Assembly (NCBI GenBank): GCA_031213475.1
Contig: JARUPZ010000021.1
Coordinates: 4,130,438-4,194,437, forward strand
Length of the DNA stretch: 64,000 nt
DNA from: Nereocystis luetkeana
Taxonomy: Eukaryota; Sar; Phaeophyceae; Laminariales; Laminariaceae
Direction: 5' to 3'
Shown here: positions 11,494 through 24,426 of the stretch, piece by piece
Numbering within the stretch: position 1 is the first letter of the stretch
Layout of the letters: each line of letters starts with the position of its first letter
Notes under the pieces: generated by a model
Told to the model about the DNA's origin: nothing
The model's input: the letters and a program-made list of their open reading frames with translations, nothing else
Databases searched by the model: none
Position numbers and translations under genes: made by a program

Positions 11494-12007
11494 AGGGCCG
11501 GTGCCTGCACCGCCACTCTCGAGCAGCTGATGGCGGCGGGCGATGGATACCGATCACGGTGATCATGATGCCCATTGTGACCATGATGATGGTGGTGATG
11601 ATGATGACGATGTTCCCACATTATTTAGCTCACTTCCCTGAAAATCCAGCCCCCCCCCGAGGTTCCTTCACAAACACAAGACCTAACAAGACGCCCCGAT
11701 ACGGAAGAAAAAACAAACAAAGCACGAAAAATCCACACAACCACATATCTACCATACGTGAACTGGAAGCACCAGCACGCAAGGATGGAACGAACGGTAC
11801 TATGACCGGGGGGCCAAAGTAGCAACAATCAGAACCCACAATGAACCCAAAAAGTCCGTATCACCCCTTATGACTACACCCCAGTTTTGGTTATGTACAC
11901 CACCGTATGTACCCCCCGTAATACGGCACGGTGTGTACCCACCCCGCCCTCCATGCCTCGTACAAAAAAAACACGCAGGGCGAGCAGGTGCCGGCGAATT
12001 TTCCCTA

Positions 12008-12094
12008 TCACTTTCGTCCATGCCCCGACTTCTCCTCGCCCGAACCCTCCCCTCCCGAGGTGTGGTCGTAGTACCCCGCGGGCTCGTCATCGCT
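12008..12094 (-). CDS. Possible alternative last exon of the phosphatase
   Basis: On the minus strand an ACGCAG acceptor precedes 28 codons and a stop (minus-strand TGA at 12010-12008): SDDEPAGYYDHTSGG...EEKSGHGRK. It starts in phase 0. It could follow the acidic run at the end of phosphatase exon 10 if a GAG|GTGATT donor at 14020 is used, giving a protein of about 495 aa. The donor is weak and exon 10 has its own stop at 13948, so this is only an alternative. Transcript reads would decide. Confidence 0.25.
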   Translation of the reverse strand, partial: SDDEPAGYYDHTSGGEGSGEEKSGHGRK

Positions 12095-12130
12095 CTGCGT
12101 TTCGCAAGTAACACGCAAGGGTCAAGCACA

Positions 12131-12150
12131 GGGGGGGGGGGGGGGGGGGG
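12131..12150. repeat. G20 homopolymer
   Basis: An uninterrupted run of 20 G, just upstream (minus-strand sense) of the possible alternative exon at 12094. Confidence 0.95.
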
Positions 12151-12159
12151 CATCGCTCA

Positions 12160-13315
12160 TTAGATATCCACTTGTTAGTGCCAAGTACTGAGAAGCACCG
12201 GAAGCACCGGAACGCATCGCGCAAGAGGCGGTCACGGGAACAGGTGAGTGATTGTTTATTTTTTAGATACGGATTTGTAACTCCAGTGGTTGCGTAAAAA
12301 ATACGTTCGCTATGAGCTGGGAGACGTACGCTGTGAGCTGTGAGCTGTGAGTTCCGTCGTTCGCTCTACGTTTTGCAGGCTCGGCGGTGAACCGAAGGGC
12401 CAGAGAGCACCGAAACACGCGAGGTCAGTGATGATCGTTTAACTTTTTAGGCAGCACCGCGACAAAATGCGTGGGCTGTGAGAGCGGTGAGCCGTGATTT
12501 CGGTCGTCGCTTCGGGTCGCAGCTGTGGCCATGAAACGAGGCGTTAAGAAACACCACGCAAGAGCTAACCGCCGGGGAGGAGGATAACCCTTACTGTTCA
12601 ACTCGTTTGTGCAGGTCTTAATATGAGCACTCAGAAAAGCCTAACGCGCGGCCAAAACAAGATTTCAAGACTTTCTCACATGAAGCGTTTCTTGTTGGGA
12701 CGTGCCATACCACTCTGCCCATAAATACAGCGACAGTTAGGATACGAACATGTAACCCAAGCGGTCGTTATATTTCGAATCATAATTGTGCTGCTCTGCT
12801 ATTGTAAACGCCGACACTTTTACGTTTCGCTCGGAGACAAATGTGCCGCCTGGGGGTCGAAACTCCCATAAGCATCTCCTCTATACAGATCGAGAATGTA
12901 GACCCCGTTTGGAGTCTGATAGGCGTACAAAAACGTACCCTGTAATTCCGGTCAGAAACAGAAACGAGGAAGGAGGAGGAGAAGAACAAGAAACACCCAA
13001 AACAAACAGCTTTACACATGTCTGTATAACTCGAGTACATATACAAATAAAATGGTATAGCTGTCGCTAGAGGAACTCGCTGGTTGCAAGAGGATATATC
13101 CCAAAAACTGTCTTGAACTTGTGTATGGGTGTGCTTCGGTGGAATACGGCCCAACACCACTATACACCATCCGTCCTCGTGTCTTTTCCTGTGGGGGTCG
13201 TGACGGAGGGACGACGGACGATGCTTCGGCGAACTCGAAAGGAGTATACAACTCTGCCCCGGAAAATAGGCACCATTTTGATTTACACATTAATGAAAAA
13301 ATGCTCCTTATACTG
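12160..13315. other. No supported gene
   Basis: Loose duplications with GTGAGCTGTGAG-type strings around 12310-12500. No exon or RNA gene can be supported. Confidence 0.45.
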
Positions 13316-13433
13316 TGGGACAGAGTGGCACCGCTCTGTGCGGACATGGAAGGACCGTTCACACACAAATATAAAGGCCCAACGGTCCTTACATACCCGC
13401 CCAGGGTGATAACACGCAAGACAACCTACCACC
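13316..13433. repeat. Satellite-C hairpin, single copy
   Basis: Arms GGAAGGACCGTT and AACGGTCCTTAC, bordered by GACAGAGTGG and CGCCCAGGGTG. This matches the hairpin half of the roughly 180-bp satellite found at 27.9 and 61.3 kb. Confidence 0.5.
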
Positions 13434-13947
13434 CGGGGCAATCTTTTCAGAACCGGTTATTTCCTCCAACACCATGGGGAGCGAGGACCCGCACACACAC
13501 AGCGGAAAAGTGGTGGCTCTTAGGGGGGAAGTATCTCGTCGCGAGGTCTTCTTTCCGTAGGCAGACTGACGCGTCCCTCGGCTTCTACACTCTCCCCACT
13601 GTTGCCGAGAAAGCCCGGTCTTTGAAATTTATCCGAGGGTGTGTGTTATCCTATGACACGTCCCACTCTGTCTCAAAACACGAGGAAGCTTTGCGTATTA
13701 ACATGTCATACATAATGTTCTTATGTAGTGGGACAGAGTGTTGTTATTATGTAATGGGACAGAGCGGTAGGTAGCAAGCAGTACACACGAACCTCTCCTC
13801 GTATTGATAGTTGTTCTGGGCAACAGGCGGTGGCGTGCTTGCATGGTTCGGAGGAAATCGACTTTTGAACTTCGTTGCACTTAGGGGTGTCGTGTGCAAT
13901 CTTGCGTGACAATGATACACACGGTGTTCATTTTTGGCGTCCGTCGA

Positions 13948-14427
13948 TTATTTATTTATTTTTTTAACTCGCAGTTCGCCTCTATATATAGCCGTCGCGC
14001 GGAACAAAAACAAAATCACCTCTTCTTCGTCCTCGGAATCATCATCTTCCGCGATCACGAGGCCGAGGTCCACCTGCGCCTGGAACTCCTGCAGGCTGAG
14101 GTTCGCCAGAGACATGCTATCCCTCCGGTGCACGTACTTGTCCTTGTACTTGGCCGACCGGTTGATCACCAACAGGCGGTGCAGGTCCACCAGGATGCAG
14201 CCGCAGGTCGCCCCCTTCCCTTGCCCGTGGTCCTTGGACGTCGAGAAGACGGTGAAGACCTTCGCCCCCTTGCTCAGGGAGACCCCCTCCGAGTGTGCCT
14301 CGTGCGCGCGGACGATGTAGCTGAGCTTCCCCTCGGTCAAGAAGTCGTCGATGGCCTTCGTCCCGAAGCAGATCGCTCCGCCTCCCCGCAAACTCTCTCC
14401 GAACCCCGTCTTGCCGATGGTCAACTC
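13948..14427 (-). CDS. Phosphatase exon 10 (C-terminal)
   Basis: Residues 332-490 and stop. It begins [17 protein letters not shown] after a GAGCAG acceptor. It carries YIVRAHE with the last metal-binding His, then [29 protein letters not shown] and the acidic [10 protein letters not shown]. The last 23 residues are hydrophobic then basic and may be read-through of a weak donor at 14020. Confidence 0.88.
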   Translation of the reverse strand, partial: ELTIGKTGFGESLRGGGAICFGTKAIDDFLTEGKLSYIVRAHEAHSEGVSLSKGAKVFTVFSTSKDHGQGKGATCGCILVDLHRLLVINRSAKYKDKYVHRRDSMSLANLSLQEFQAQVDLGLVIAEDDDSEDEEEVILFLFRATAIYRGELRVKKINK

Positions 14428-17400
14428 CTGCTCGACCAGGGGGGGTGGGGGGGGGGAGGGGGGAAGCAGGAGGGGGGGCAGGTAGAGGGGAGAGGGAGGA
14501 AGAAGGTGCGGGGGAAAGAAGAATGGGGGGGATGAGGAGGAAGGGGAGGGGAGGTGGAGGAGGGGAGGGGAGGGGAGGGGAGGGGGGGTGGAGGATGGAG
14601 AGAGAAGGCAGCGGGAGGCAGGGGGAGGGCCGGTGCGCAGCAGAGCGCGGGTTACGTCGCGCGAATTTCAACCTGGTGGTACGACGGAACATTTCAATAA
14701 TTTTCCTGGGAGGGCTTCTCCGGTGGGGTTACGGGAGGCGAGGCCTTCAGCAGTGAGTTTGTTGACAACTGTGAGGGTAAGCCCTGGTAAAATTGCTGCT
14801 GCTGTGGCACTGGCTGCCGTCAGGACACATGGTCGCGTCGTACCACTGCTGCTTTGCCCAGGGCCACAACACCAATATGTTGCTGACTGTTAGCTCTGTA
14901 CCAGCAGCATGTTCCACGGTTGGCTGGTACGGCGTTGGCTACGAGGACGCGAAGTTCTCACAGTGGTAGTAAACCGTGCCCTGCCTACATGTATATCTCT
15001 TATTGGGTTGTGCTCCTTCCCCTCGGAGGGTCGAGAGCCCCGGCGCACAAGCTCTGTGGGTTAGAGCGGGTGCCATATTTTTCCTTTATCCTCGCTCCCC
15101 ACATCCCACAGCTAAACGAGGGATCAAGCCAAGCATCAGCTACTGAAACGGAGACCCAATGACTTGCATTGGCGTGTAATTTCCTTTTGGTGCTGGTTTC
15201 TGGATGGATGGATGGCCGTACGAGCGATTCCATAGGCTCGCATGTTTGCATACCTCCGGCGGCAACTAAGCGGTACCAAGCATTTTTATCTGGTTCGGCG
15301 GGTCGTGGGAGCGACTTCTCAAACATTCATGTTTTATGCGTGGCTTAATTCGCGTAGTGTGACGCCAATTCATACTCTTCTAATCGTCTTTAGTGTCAGG
15401 CGGTATCAAAGCAGCCTTAACTCGATAGCCGCCAAACCACCTTTCAAGCGAGCAAGGGTTTCAACACCGATCGCACGGACATGGCCTACGACGAAGAGCG
15501 TCGGTGCCTACAGGTGGCCTCCGTCGGCTCCCATGAAATTTAAACATTACAACCCACGGTCGACCATACTCCTCCCCCCCCCATAATTCGCACGGGTGTC
15601 CAGCCCCAACGCCGCGGAAATAACAATACCGAGGATGCACTGCTGTACGCACGCTAATACACCGGTCTCTTCACGGATCATGGCCCCAACCCGCGGGTCG
15701 GGTCGGCTAGTGTTTGAAATCTCACGGGTCGGGCCGGGTCGGGTCGGGTCGGGTCGGGTCGGGTCACGAGCATTTCTGACTCCTCACGGGTCGGGTCGGG
15801 CAAGGAGGTTTAATCTCACGGGTCGGGTTCCAGCCACCGTTACCCGACTCCGATCCGACCCGACCTGACCCGCGAGGCTTTGACCCGACCCGTGAACAGC
15901 CTCGCAAAAACAAATGCAACCGTAACGCTCCCCTGACCTCACCTGGTCGTCTTTCGCCGGGTCTGACCACATGCAGTCCGAGGCAACCTGCTGAGACTCG
16001 AACGACTCGTACTCGTTCGGCGGGCACACGCTCGCCACGGGGGGCACTCGCATGATGTCCTGAGAGTTGGACGGGTTCATCGCCGTTCCACATCGCGCGG
16101 GGGGGGGGGTGGGAAAACGCATCGAGTCATCAGGTCGTGAGTGAGTCAGGACGCGCTCGACGTTGCCGGCAGGGGGGGGGAGGAGGTGTCAAGTCATCGG
16201 CAGGTTTCGCGAGGGAAGAGGCTGCAGCGGTGGCTTTTTTTCGGCGTAGTACAAGCGAATAGCGCGGTTGTGAGTCAGAACGCGCCCCACGTTGAAGGGG
16301 GGGAAGGGGGTCAAGCCATCGTCAGGGTTCGCGAGGAAAGAGGCAGCAGCGTCCGTTCGTTCAGCGCAGCACAAAAGGCGTTAGCGGCGTCACCGCTGCG
16401 ATGAGATACAAGAGCATCAAGCAGTGCCTGCACTGCCAGACTCGAGGTTGGCAGCGGCGGCGGTGACGGTCGGATCAAACAAACACCCCCCTGCTGTCTG
16501 GTTTCTCTTTTGTGTTGATGTACGCTAAGAAGATTCTGTGCAACCCCACGCCTAGTTTCTCACAGCTCTTTGGTTACTTGCTTTGTTTATCGTCCGTTGG
16601 GTGGGTAGAAATGTCAAATAAAGCTCAGGGTCGTTTTCAATGGCACTGATAAGGACAACGATTTGCCAATCTCGCAACTTTATGGACGTTTGGATTTGCC
16701 ACTTTTAGAAAGCTTTTAGCAAAACAAATCTGGAGATATTCCCTCAACCTATCGCTTCACAAGTGTATGGAAGTTTGGACTCGTCTTTTCACGTGGAAAC
16801 GTTCTGGCAAGAGTCGAAAACCAGGTTTATCCACTTGGCTGTGCCCATAAAACACGGTCCGTAAGTTCACCACAATTCCACCAGTTCAACAATATAGTGA
16901 CGTGTTGTATTTCGCACGGCTACGTAGTATCTACACCTTATTTTGTTGTTTTTCTCACATTGACTCTGAAATCAAGGAATCCGTGGGCACACAAAAGGTG
17001 CCGGAGCCCTAGGAGGATCCGAAAAACCATAAAAAATATCAAGATTCGGCTGGTAAGCAAGACGAAGAAGGCGCACACAAAATGAAGTCAATGCGCAAAC
17101 TGAATCAACATGGCCGCGGTATCCGCTCCACTACAACATAGAGTTCCCCTCGTTCCCACAACTATTACGGGGGACGATATTTAATGGTAGGACCTACGGT
17201 ACACACAGAAACCCATATATTTCGGTATTTTTACCAACAAATATTTGGTCCTATTAACTATGGTCCCCCGTAATACCAACTCGTGGCTACTGACTACAGC
17301 GGTTGCTGTCTGGAGTGCTACCTGCACCGTACGAAACGCACGGTAGTCGTGAACACCGAGAGGGACACGCCTGCTGTCTAGGGTGCTGTCAGAGTGACGA

Positions 17401-20400
17401 CACGCGGGCATGCAGTGAAAAAAACAACCGAACCATAAACCACCCTACGCATATCAACGATGGTCATGTCTTCCCGGACTGTCTGACAAAAGTACAGCGC
17501 AGCTATGATACCACGCCCCTGACAATTGCGGGGATCATTCCCCGTGAACGGTATACAACTCGCCAACACCACAAAGACCAGTGGCGTAAAAAACAGGTAC
17601 GTACTGCCGCCTCGTAAAAAACATCAGAAAAAAACGATGACTGCTGCTCTCGTGATGGTGTGCGCGCCGGTCGTGGGTCTCCGTGTGCCGTCCTGCTGCC
17701 GTTGTCCATGGCCGCCTCATCGCCTTAGCCCAATCAGCCCGCTCCCTCGCCCGTGCTTTTGTTGCCACTCCCTTCCAGTTGGTTCCCCTCCTCCCCCCAC
17801 CGTCCCGAAAACGAAATGCTCCCCGCACTTGCGGTTCTTATCAAAGAAACACAAAATACCGCGCAGGGCGAGCTCAATTCGTCTATTTCCTGCTCGTCGA
17901 CGCTCTGTCTCCCTACTCCTTCAACCTCATACAGGCGAACTTAGACTGCGCCGTATTTTGGCCTGTGGTGGCGCCTGCCTCCGCGCACGGACATCCCAAT
18001 TGAGCATCGTTGCTCCGCCGCTGCAGCCTGAAAAATCCGGGCGAACCATTGGTATCCGTGCCTGACGCACCACGTACGACCCAACTCTACTGCCACGAGT
18101 ACGCCTCGCGGCCGCACGCAGCAGCAGGAAGGTCTCACTCCTTTAGGGTGGGTCCGGCCTTAAACCCGCCAGAAAGGCCTACCTGACTCGCTATAAGTCT
18201 GATAGGACATGCGTCGCAGCGCACCTCGCCGAGGCAGCGAAGGGGAACGGACTATTGTCATGGTGTGAAATATTTATATATATATATAAACCATGGCCAA
18301 TCTCTACGGAAGACAGTTATAACCATTTCGCTGCTGCGCTGCACAAGAACCTAGATCTGGCTCTAACTCGAAGCGTTTCGTCTCCACAATGGGGGTGCAC
18401 TCCTTGAGGGCACTTTACGAAAACCTGCATTTGGCTCTAATTCGAAGTGTTTTGTCTCCGCAACAGAAGGGCAGTCCTTAAGGGCACTTTACGAAAAACT
18501 GAATTTGAACATATTTCCAAAGTGTTTGGCCTCCGCCACGGAAGTGTAGTCCTTAAGGAGTCAAGAGCGCTTCGGTGAGGAAACACCACAAGATCGATCG
18601 CTGGGAAAACCCAAGCCCCCACCGCCCTTGCCTTTTGCGGGCCTAACATCATTGACACAGACTGCTGAAACGGGTCGAGACGTTTCGTGAAGGGACTGTG
18701 CGAGGAAGAAAAGACCGAGAGCAGCGAGAACAGCGGGGACTGTCGACTTATTATTTGAGTCACCTGGACGTAGGAAGCCGAGTCCGGCAGCGGACGCGGG
18801 ATGCCGCCGTGCACACAGAATATGTCGTGGTCGATGATCCCGGCCAGCGGCAGCCGGTCGAACACGGCGTTGCAAGCCTCCCAAACTTTTTCGCCGAGGG
18901 AGTCACCGAAGCGGTTCTGAAGAGACACAGACAAAGACGGAAGTGGGAGACAACAAAAAGGAAGGCATGACCAGCGCACGTGCAGATGCACGCAGACGAG
19001 CACGCAAGCAAAGCGAGCAAAGCAAGAACGCACGCGGGTACTGCTGTACGTGTCGTTTTTCGAGAAGTTGACAACGCACGAACAGACGCACGCAGGGCGA
19101 GCACGCAAGCACAGCAAGCACGCGCGCAGATAGTGCTATATCGTTTATTATTTTTTACCAAAACAATCTCGCGTTGTTTTTTGGAAGGAGAGGGGATTGG
19201 TCCCCGGGGCGGTGAAGCGCTGCGGTCGCCTCTGAAAGTTGCTGCAGACACGGCAAATTGCAGAAATAGTTGTACGGCGTGATTGGGGGGGGGGGGGGGC
19301 GTTTGAACGTAGGCTGGCACGAGTTATTCTGGCGCCGTAATGAGCTAGGCCCAAAGTCGGTGATCAACAGCGCAACTTTCCTGTGCTGTTCACAGGTAGG
19401 TCGCATCAAATCTCGCGGGTCTGGTCGGGTCGGGTCGGGTAAGGGCGACCCGACCCGAGCCGACCGGATCCGACCCGACCGGTAATACCTCAAAAAATGT
19501 TCTGATCCATCAAGACCCCTGCAATTTCCGCAGTGTAGGAGTGAAAGGTGCCCTTCCTTGAATCCTTCAAAAACGATCAGAGAGGCAAAAGAAAAATCGA
19601 CTGAGATGCTGATTGGAGCGACCCTCCCTTGTAGAAGACCTTAACGCTCACACGAAGGACCCCTCGCACTTGCTGAATCGCTCGACGCACATTTACCCTA
19701 GTTGGTCTCGCTCACGGACTTTTTTTTTCAACTGCTCAATTCTGGCCCACGGCTCGAAGGTTTCGTTCGTACTGTAGAAGTCAACGAGGAAGAGCTCAAT
19801 CGTCCCCAACAACGGATTGGCTACGGCTGATGCACACCCCAAACAGACCATCGATGCCCACCCAACGATCTAGATATTGCAAGGCAGATAGATTCATGGC
19901 CAGTATGGTCTACTTAACGCTGCCGGGCGGGAGCCGTATAACCTGCATGATCTACGTGTGGCATGGTTCCTGGGGTGGATCTGTGCGATAAAGATCCTGT
20001 TCTGGGCATCCCAAAACGACAGGTTAGGATCTAGATGATCTATCCGTAGAGGCTCTAGATGATTGAACTGATCTATCACGTCCGTACGACGTGCGAAATA
20101 ATGCGATTAGGAAGTACTCATGGTATTGACGCGGTTTAGTTGTCAGCAGTGTGGTGTGGGGGCATGGTAAGTACGTTAGGGCCGCGCACTACGTGGCGCT
20201 CCCAAGTCTTAGCTCCGACTGGCCCCGGCCAGGCTTCCCTGTCTTGCGCAACCACCTTCATCCCAGCAACGGTAATAAAAGCGATACTAAGTATGTTACC
20301 CATCGTGAGCTATCGGGCTCGACGGCGATTTGCCGCGGGGCTGCGAGCGGGCTCCGAAGACCGAATGCCACTGGGACGAAGGCCCGAAGGCCGAATGCCA

Positions 20401-23400
20401 GTGAGATAGAAAAAAGTTCGGCATCACTTCTGTCACGGCGGCGACGCTTTGGCGAGGTCAAGGTTACGTGAAGAGAGTCCATAGTATGACGGCAGAGATG
20501 CTCTCGTGATGATTTTTCTACGATAGGTGATGCAGCTGATGTTTTCTGAGGCTCCTCGCTCGAAGCAAGTTCCATGTATATACTGCTGTGCATCACCCAA
20601 CAGTATTTTTCTAGACAAAATGCACAGTTAATCCGATGAGCTAAATCTCATGGCCTACACACGGGGTCATCATCGAAACATATTGTATACACGAACGATA
20701 AGGCATGCCTTCTAGGGCATGTATGCCTTATCGGGAAAGCCCTCTGTTGAGAAGCCCAAACAGTCCCAGGGACAAACAAAACGGCCAAACCAGTGCAGCG
20801 CCCGCATCGTAGTACGCGTCTCGTACCTGGCACTGCCACATGAACGACCTCTCCCCGTAGTGTTCGACCCACCCGTTCACGTCCCGCAGCTCGTGATTGC
20901 CCCTGAGCATGAACATTTTCTCCGGGTTCTCAATCTGGCGGGAACGAAGGCAGTGGCGCGAGGGTGCATTGTGCGATACAGTGTTAAAAGACGGTTTACT
21001 GGTGGGCACAGCGAGGCGCTGAATAAACTGGCTTCGACGGGGTCCTTCCTCCTGGCGCTTTCTGAAACTGACAACCCGGGCGTGAAAAAAGCGGCATGAC
21101 ACACGGGGCATCAAGATGCACGCTACCACAGGGGTGCACCTAGTGTTACGCTTAAACCCTTTGGGGGTGCAGTCCCGTTGTGGGTACGAATCACTCGGAA
21201 TCAAAAGTCAAATTCAGCCTTCTATACAGTGCAGTACTAAAAGGGTTAATTAGCCCGATGAGCATCGAACGCCATGGCCTACGAGGCCTGACGGTCGAAA
21301 CGCATTGTGAAAACAACGGTATGGGAGTATTTCCTTAGTTGAGAAGCTCCATCAGTCATGAATGTTTTGACCAAAACTATCATCGTAGCACGTCATAGCG
21401 AAAAACGCCTCCATCCCAAAGGAAACCGGAATCATCCAATCGACACGCACATATTTGGACGGTCGTTGATAGCGTTCGGGGCCGGCGTTTTGAGTGTTCA
21501 CTACTGTGCGTCTATAAGCCACGGGGAATTATTCCACCGAGCGTACATGATTCGTGAGTGCCGTTACGTAAGGCATGACCAATTTTTGTTGCTGATAATA
21601 AACGGGATGAAAATAAATGTATAGTTACAAGAAACAACGCGTGCCAGGAAATTTGGCGGAGAAGAAGGGAGAGCATCGACATGTTACTGCAAAAGGATAA
21701 GTTCGAGCTAGACACGGAAAATGGCCAGGAGCTGTCGAGGCTCGCGTTTGAAATAATTGACATGTTACCACTCCCCGCGCCGCGCAAGATTGAAGTACAT
21801 GGCAGGGGGCATGCTCATGAAATAATGAAAGGGAATGATCAGCCACGCCCTCCTTCATCAGAGAAGATGAAGTTAGCATATTATCAACCATGGCTCATAT
21901 CGTATTAGACACGCCCGTGCGTGGCACCGGCGCAGACACTCCACTTGGGCGAGCGCGCTCTTTTGGTTCAATGATAAGATATACTAACAATTTCCATTTT
22001 CTGAATTCTACCGCAGTTTCGTGAGACCTTCGGCCCTATGATACAGGACAGGTGAAAGCCAAGCTCGCACCGAGCAAGCAGGCAAGCAAGCACGCACGCA
22101 AGCTAGCTAGCTGGCAAAGGCATGGGAACTCAACAAGAAAATCAAGCAAACACGCATCAAGCCAATAAGCTCAGGAGAAAAGCACGCACGCACGCAAGCG
22201 GGCAGGCAGGCGAGCAAGCACGAATGCACGCAAGCAAGCAAGCTAGCTAGCAGGCAGGCAAGCCAGCAAGCACGCGAGGAAGCTAGCAGGAAGGCGGGAA
22301 GGCACACAAGCACGCAAGCAAGTTAGCAGGCATGCAACCACGCGAGCAAGCAAGCACGCAGTCGAGCAAGCACATACGAAAGTAAGCAAGCACCCGAGCA
22401 AGCAAGCACGCAATCAAGCAAGAAAACAAGCAAGCAAAAGCAAGCATGCAAACGGGCAAGCGGCGCCCGTCCACCTCGCACCTTGAGGGAAAAGAGATAG
22501 GCGAGGCACTCCAACCCCTGCATGCCCCGGTCCACGTAGTCTCCCAGAAACAAAAATCTTCCCGCGGTGACGTTCATCCCCAGCTTCCACATGTTGTCCG
22601 AGAAAAAGTTCAGGTCCTGTTCGGGATGCGATGTTGAAAAACACACGGTGGGTTGAGCAACGAAGACAGTGACAAAAAGAAAGGGCCGCAGTAGCCGCGA
22701 TAGACACATGAATACGGAAAGGGAACGAGCGCACATCGGACTCAGGATTTTTTTAAGCCAAAAGAGTTGATGCGGTTGAGCCCACTCCGCCTGGATTTGG
22801 ATGACCCCCTAACTTGAGATACTATCATGGTTGCCCTTGAGGGTTTCAGAAGCGAGCAAAGGGACCAGGAAATCTCTGCCACGTTTATTTAACCCCCCTC
22901 GGCGCTGCCTTCTGGAGTATTGGGGGATGGTTCATGGCAGTATCGGAACTATGGCACACTCGCCGCAAAGCAACTGCGCAATGCGCTCGAAGACACGACG
23001 GTTCAACCCGTGTCGCAGATAAAATCACCCTATTACGGGGGGCCATAGTAAATAGGACCTACGGCACTCACACAAACCTATATAATTACCTATTTTCGCC
23101 AACAATATTTGATCCTATTTACTACCAGGTATGGTCCCCCGTAATAGACGGCCGGAGAGACAGCGCTTCCTCGATGTCCTCGTCGATGTAGCCGGGTCCC
23201 GCACGGGGGCTAAGCTATGGCGTTGGCGGGCTCCGGCGTTTGTTTTTAACGGAAGCGCATCTCGACCAACGCGCGCAGCGCCCTCCGACAGTTTCCCTCG
23301 CTCTTCATGCGATGGAAAAAGAAACTGCCTTCCCCGTTGTTGCCTCATCCCCTCGGCCTATACGGAGCTTACCGCATTGTGGTATTACGTAGAACCAAGA

Positions 23401-24366
23401 AAAGCCCCCCCTCCATCTACGCCATCCTTATCTTCGACGTGCATGGACTTTGTTTGCCGAAAAGAAGCAGTGTTCTATACTCGAAGAAACAGGGGAAACC
23501 TCCCCCTTGGTTGCCTCATGCCCCAGACCTATGGGTTTCGCCGAAATGCGGTAGTCCAGAAAACATAGGAAGAGCCTCCCATGCGTCTACTCCATCTCTC
23601 TGCGTGCATGGAGTTTGCCGAAAAACAGTATTCGGTGCTCGCAGAGACAGGAACAGCCTCCCCCGCGTCTCTGCCCTATCCCCTAAGTGTTTGGAGCTTG
23701 CCCCGAACCTGTATCCGACAGAAAAGGGAGAGCCACCCCCACGCCTGCTCCATACGATACGTGTATGGAATTCGCTGAAATGTAGTCGCATTCGATAGGA
23801 AAAAAAGGAAGACCCCTCCCCGCGGTTGTCACATTCTCTACGTGGGTGTATGGGATTTTGTCAAAAAAGAGTTTTCGATAAAAAAAGGAAGAAGCATCAT
23901 CCCGCGCGTCTGCCCCATTCTCCATACGCCCATTTAAGGAGATTTACGGTGCCGCAGTAGGGGGAGCTCCTATTTTTCGGGTGTTTTGGTCGGTTCTTAC
24001 CTCACCCAACAAACTGACGAAAAGCAAAAAAAAAAAAAACAGGTAGGGCAATCCGATGGCCCTGGTATGCCAACATAAAACACGAAAAAGCATTGATGGG
24101 GTTCCAACAATGTTGGGAGTTAGTTCCTCGGTTCAGGAGCCCCGGCCATGCAGGAGCGTTTGCCTTGCAAGGCAAAAAACAAAGTGCTATATCCCTAATT
24201 GTAACCCCCTGTCGTAGCACGCGCCTAAAATCGGGGCGTGACGCGCGAAAACTCACCTCGAGGTTGCCGTGGATGTCCCCGAACACGTACACCGGAGATT
24301 GCAGCATGACTACTCTCGGCTCAGCCTCGAAGAGAGGGGCGACCCTTTGACACACCTTGCGTCCCG

Positions 24367-24426
<60 letters not shown>

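Noticed and set aside
13894-14535. Open frame of about 213 codons on the plus strand
   Set aside because: Antisense shadow of the GC-rich phosphatase exon 10 plus purine tract; Gly/Arg-rich low-complexity ending.
14117-14692. Open frame of about 190 codons on the minus strand overlapping phosphatase exon 10
   Set aside because: It runs through the polypyrimidine intron tract into a second frame of exon 10; the PPP frame with RAHE is the real one.
22107-22736. Cys/Leu/Ala-rich open frames on the minus strand
   Set aside because: Translation of the AAGC/ACGC simple repeat; only 22482-22616 is a true exon.
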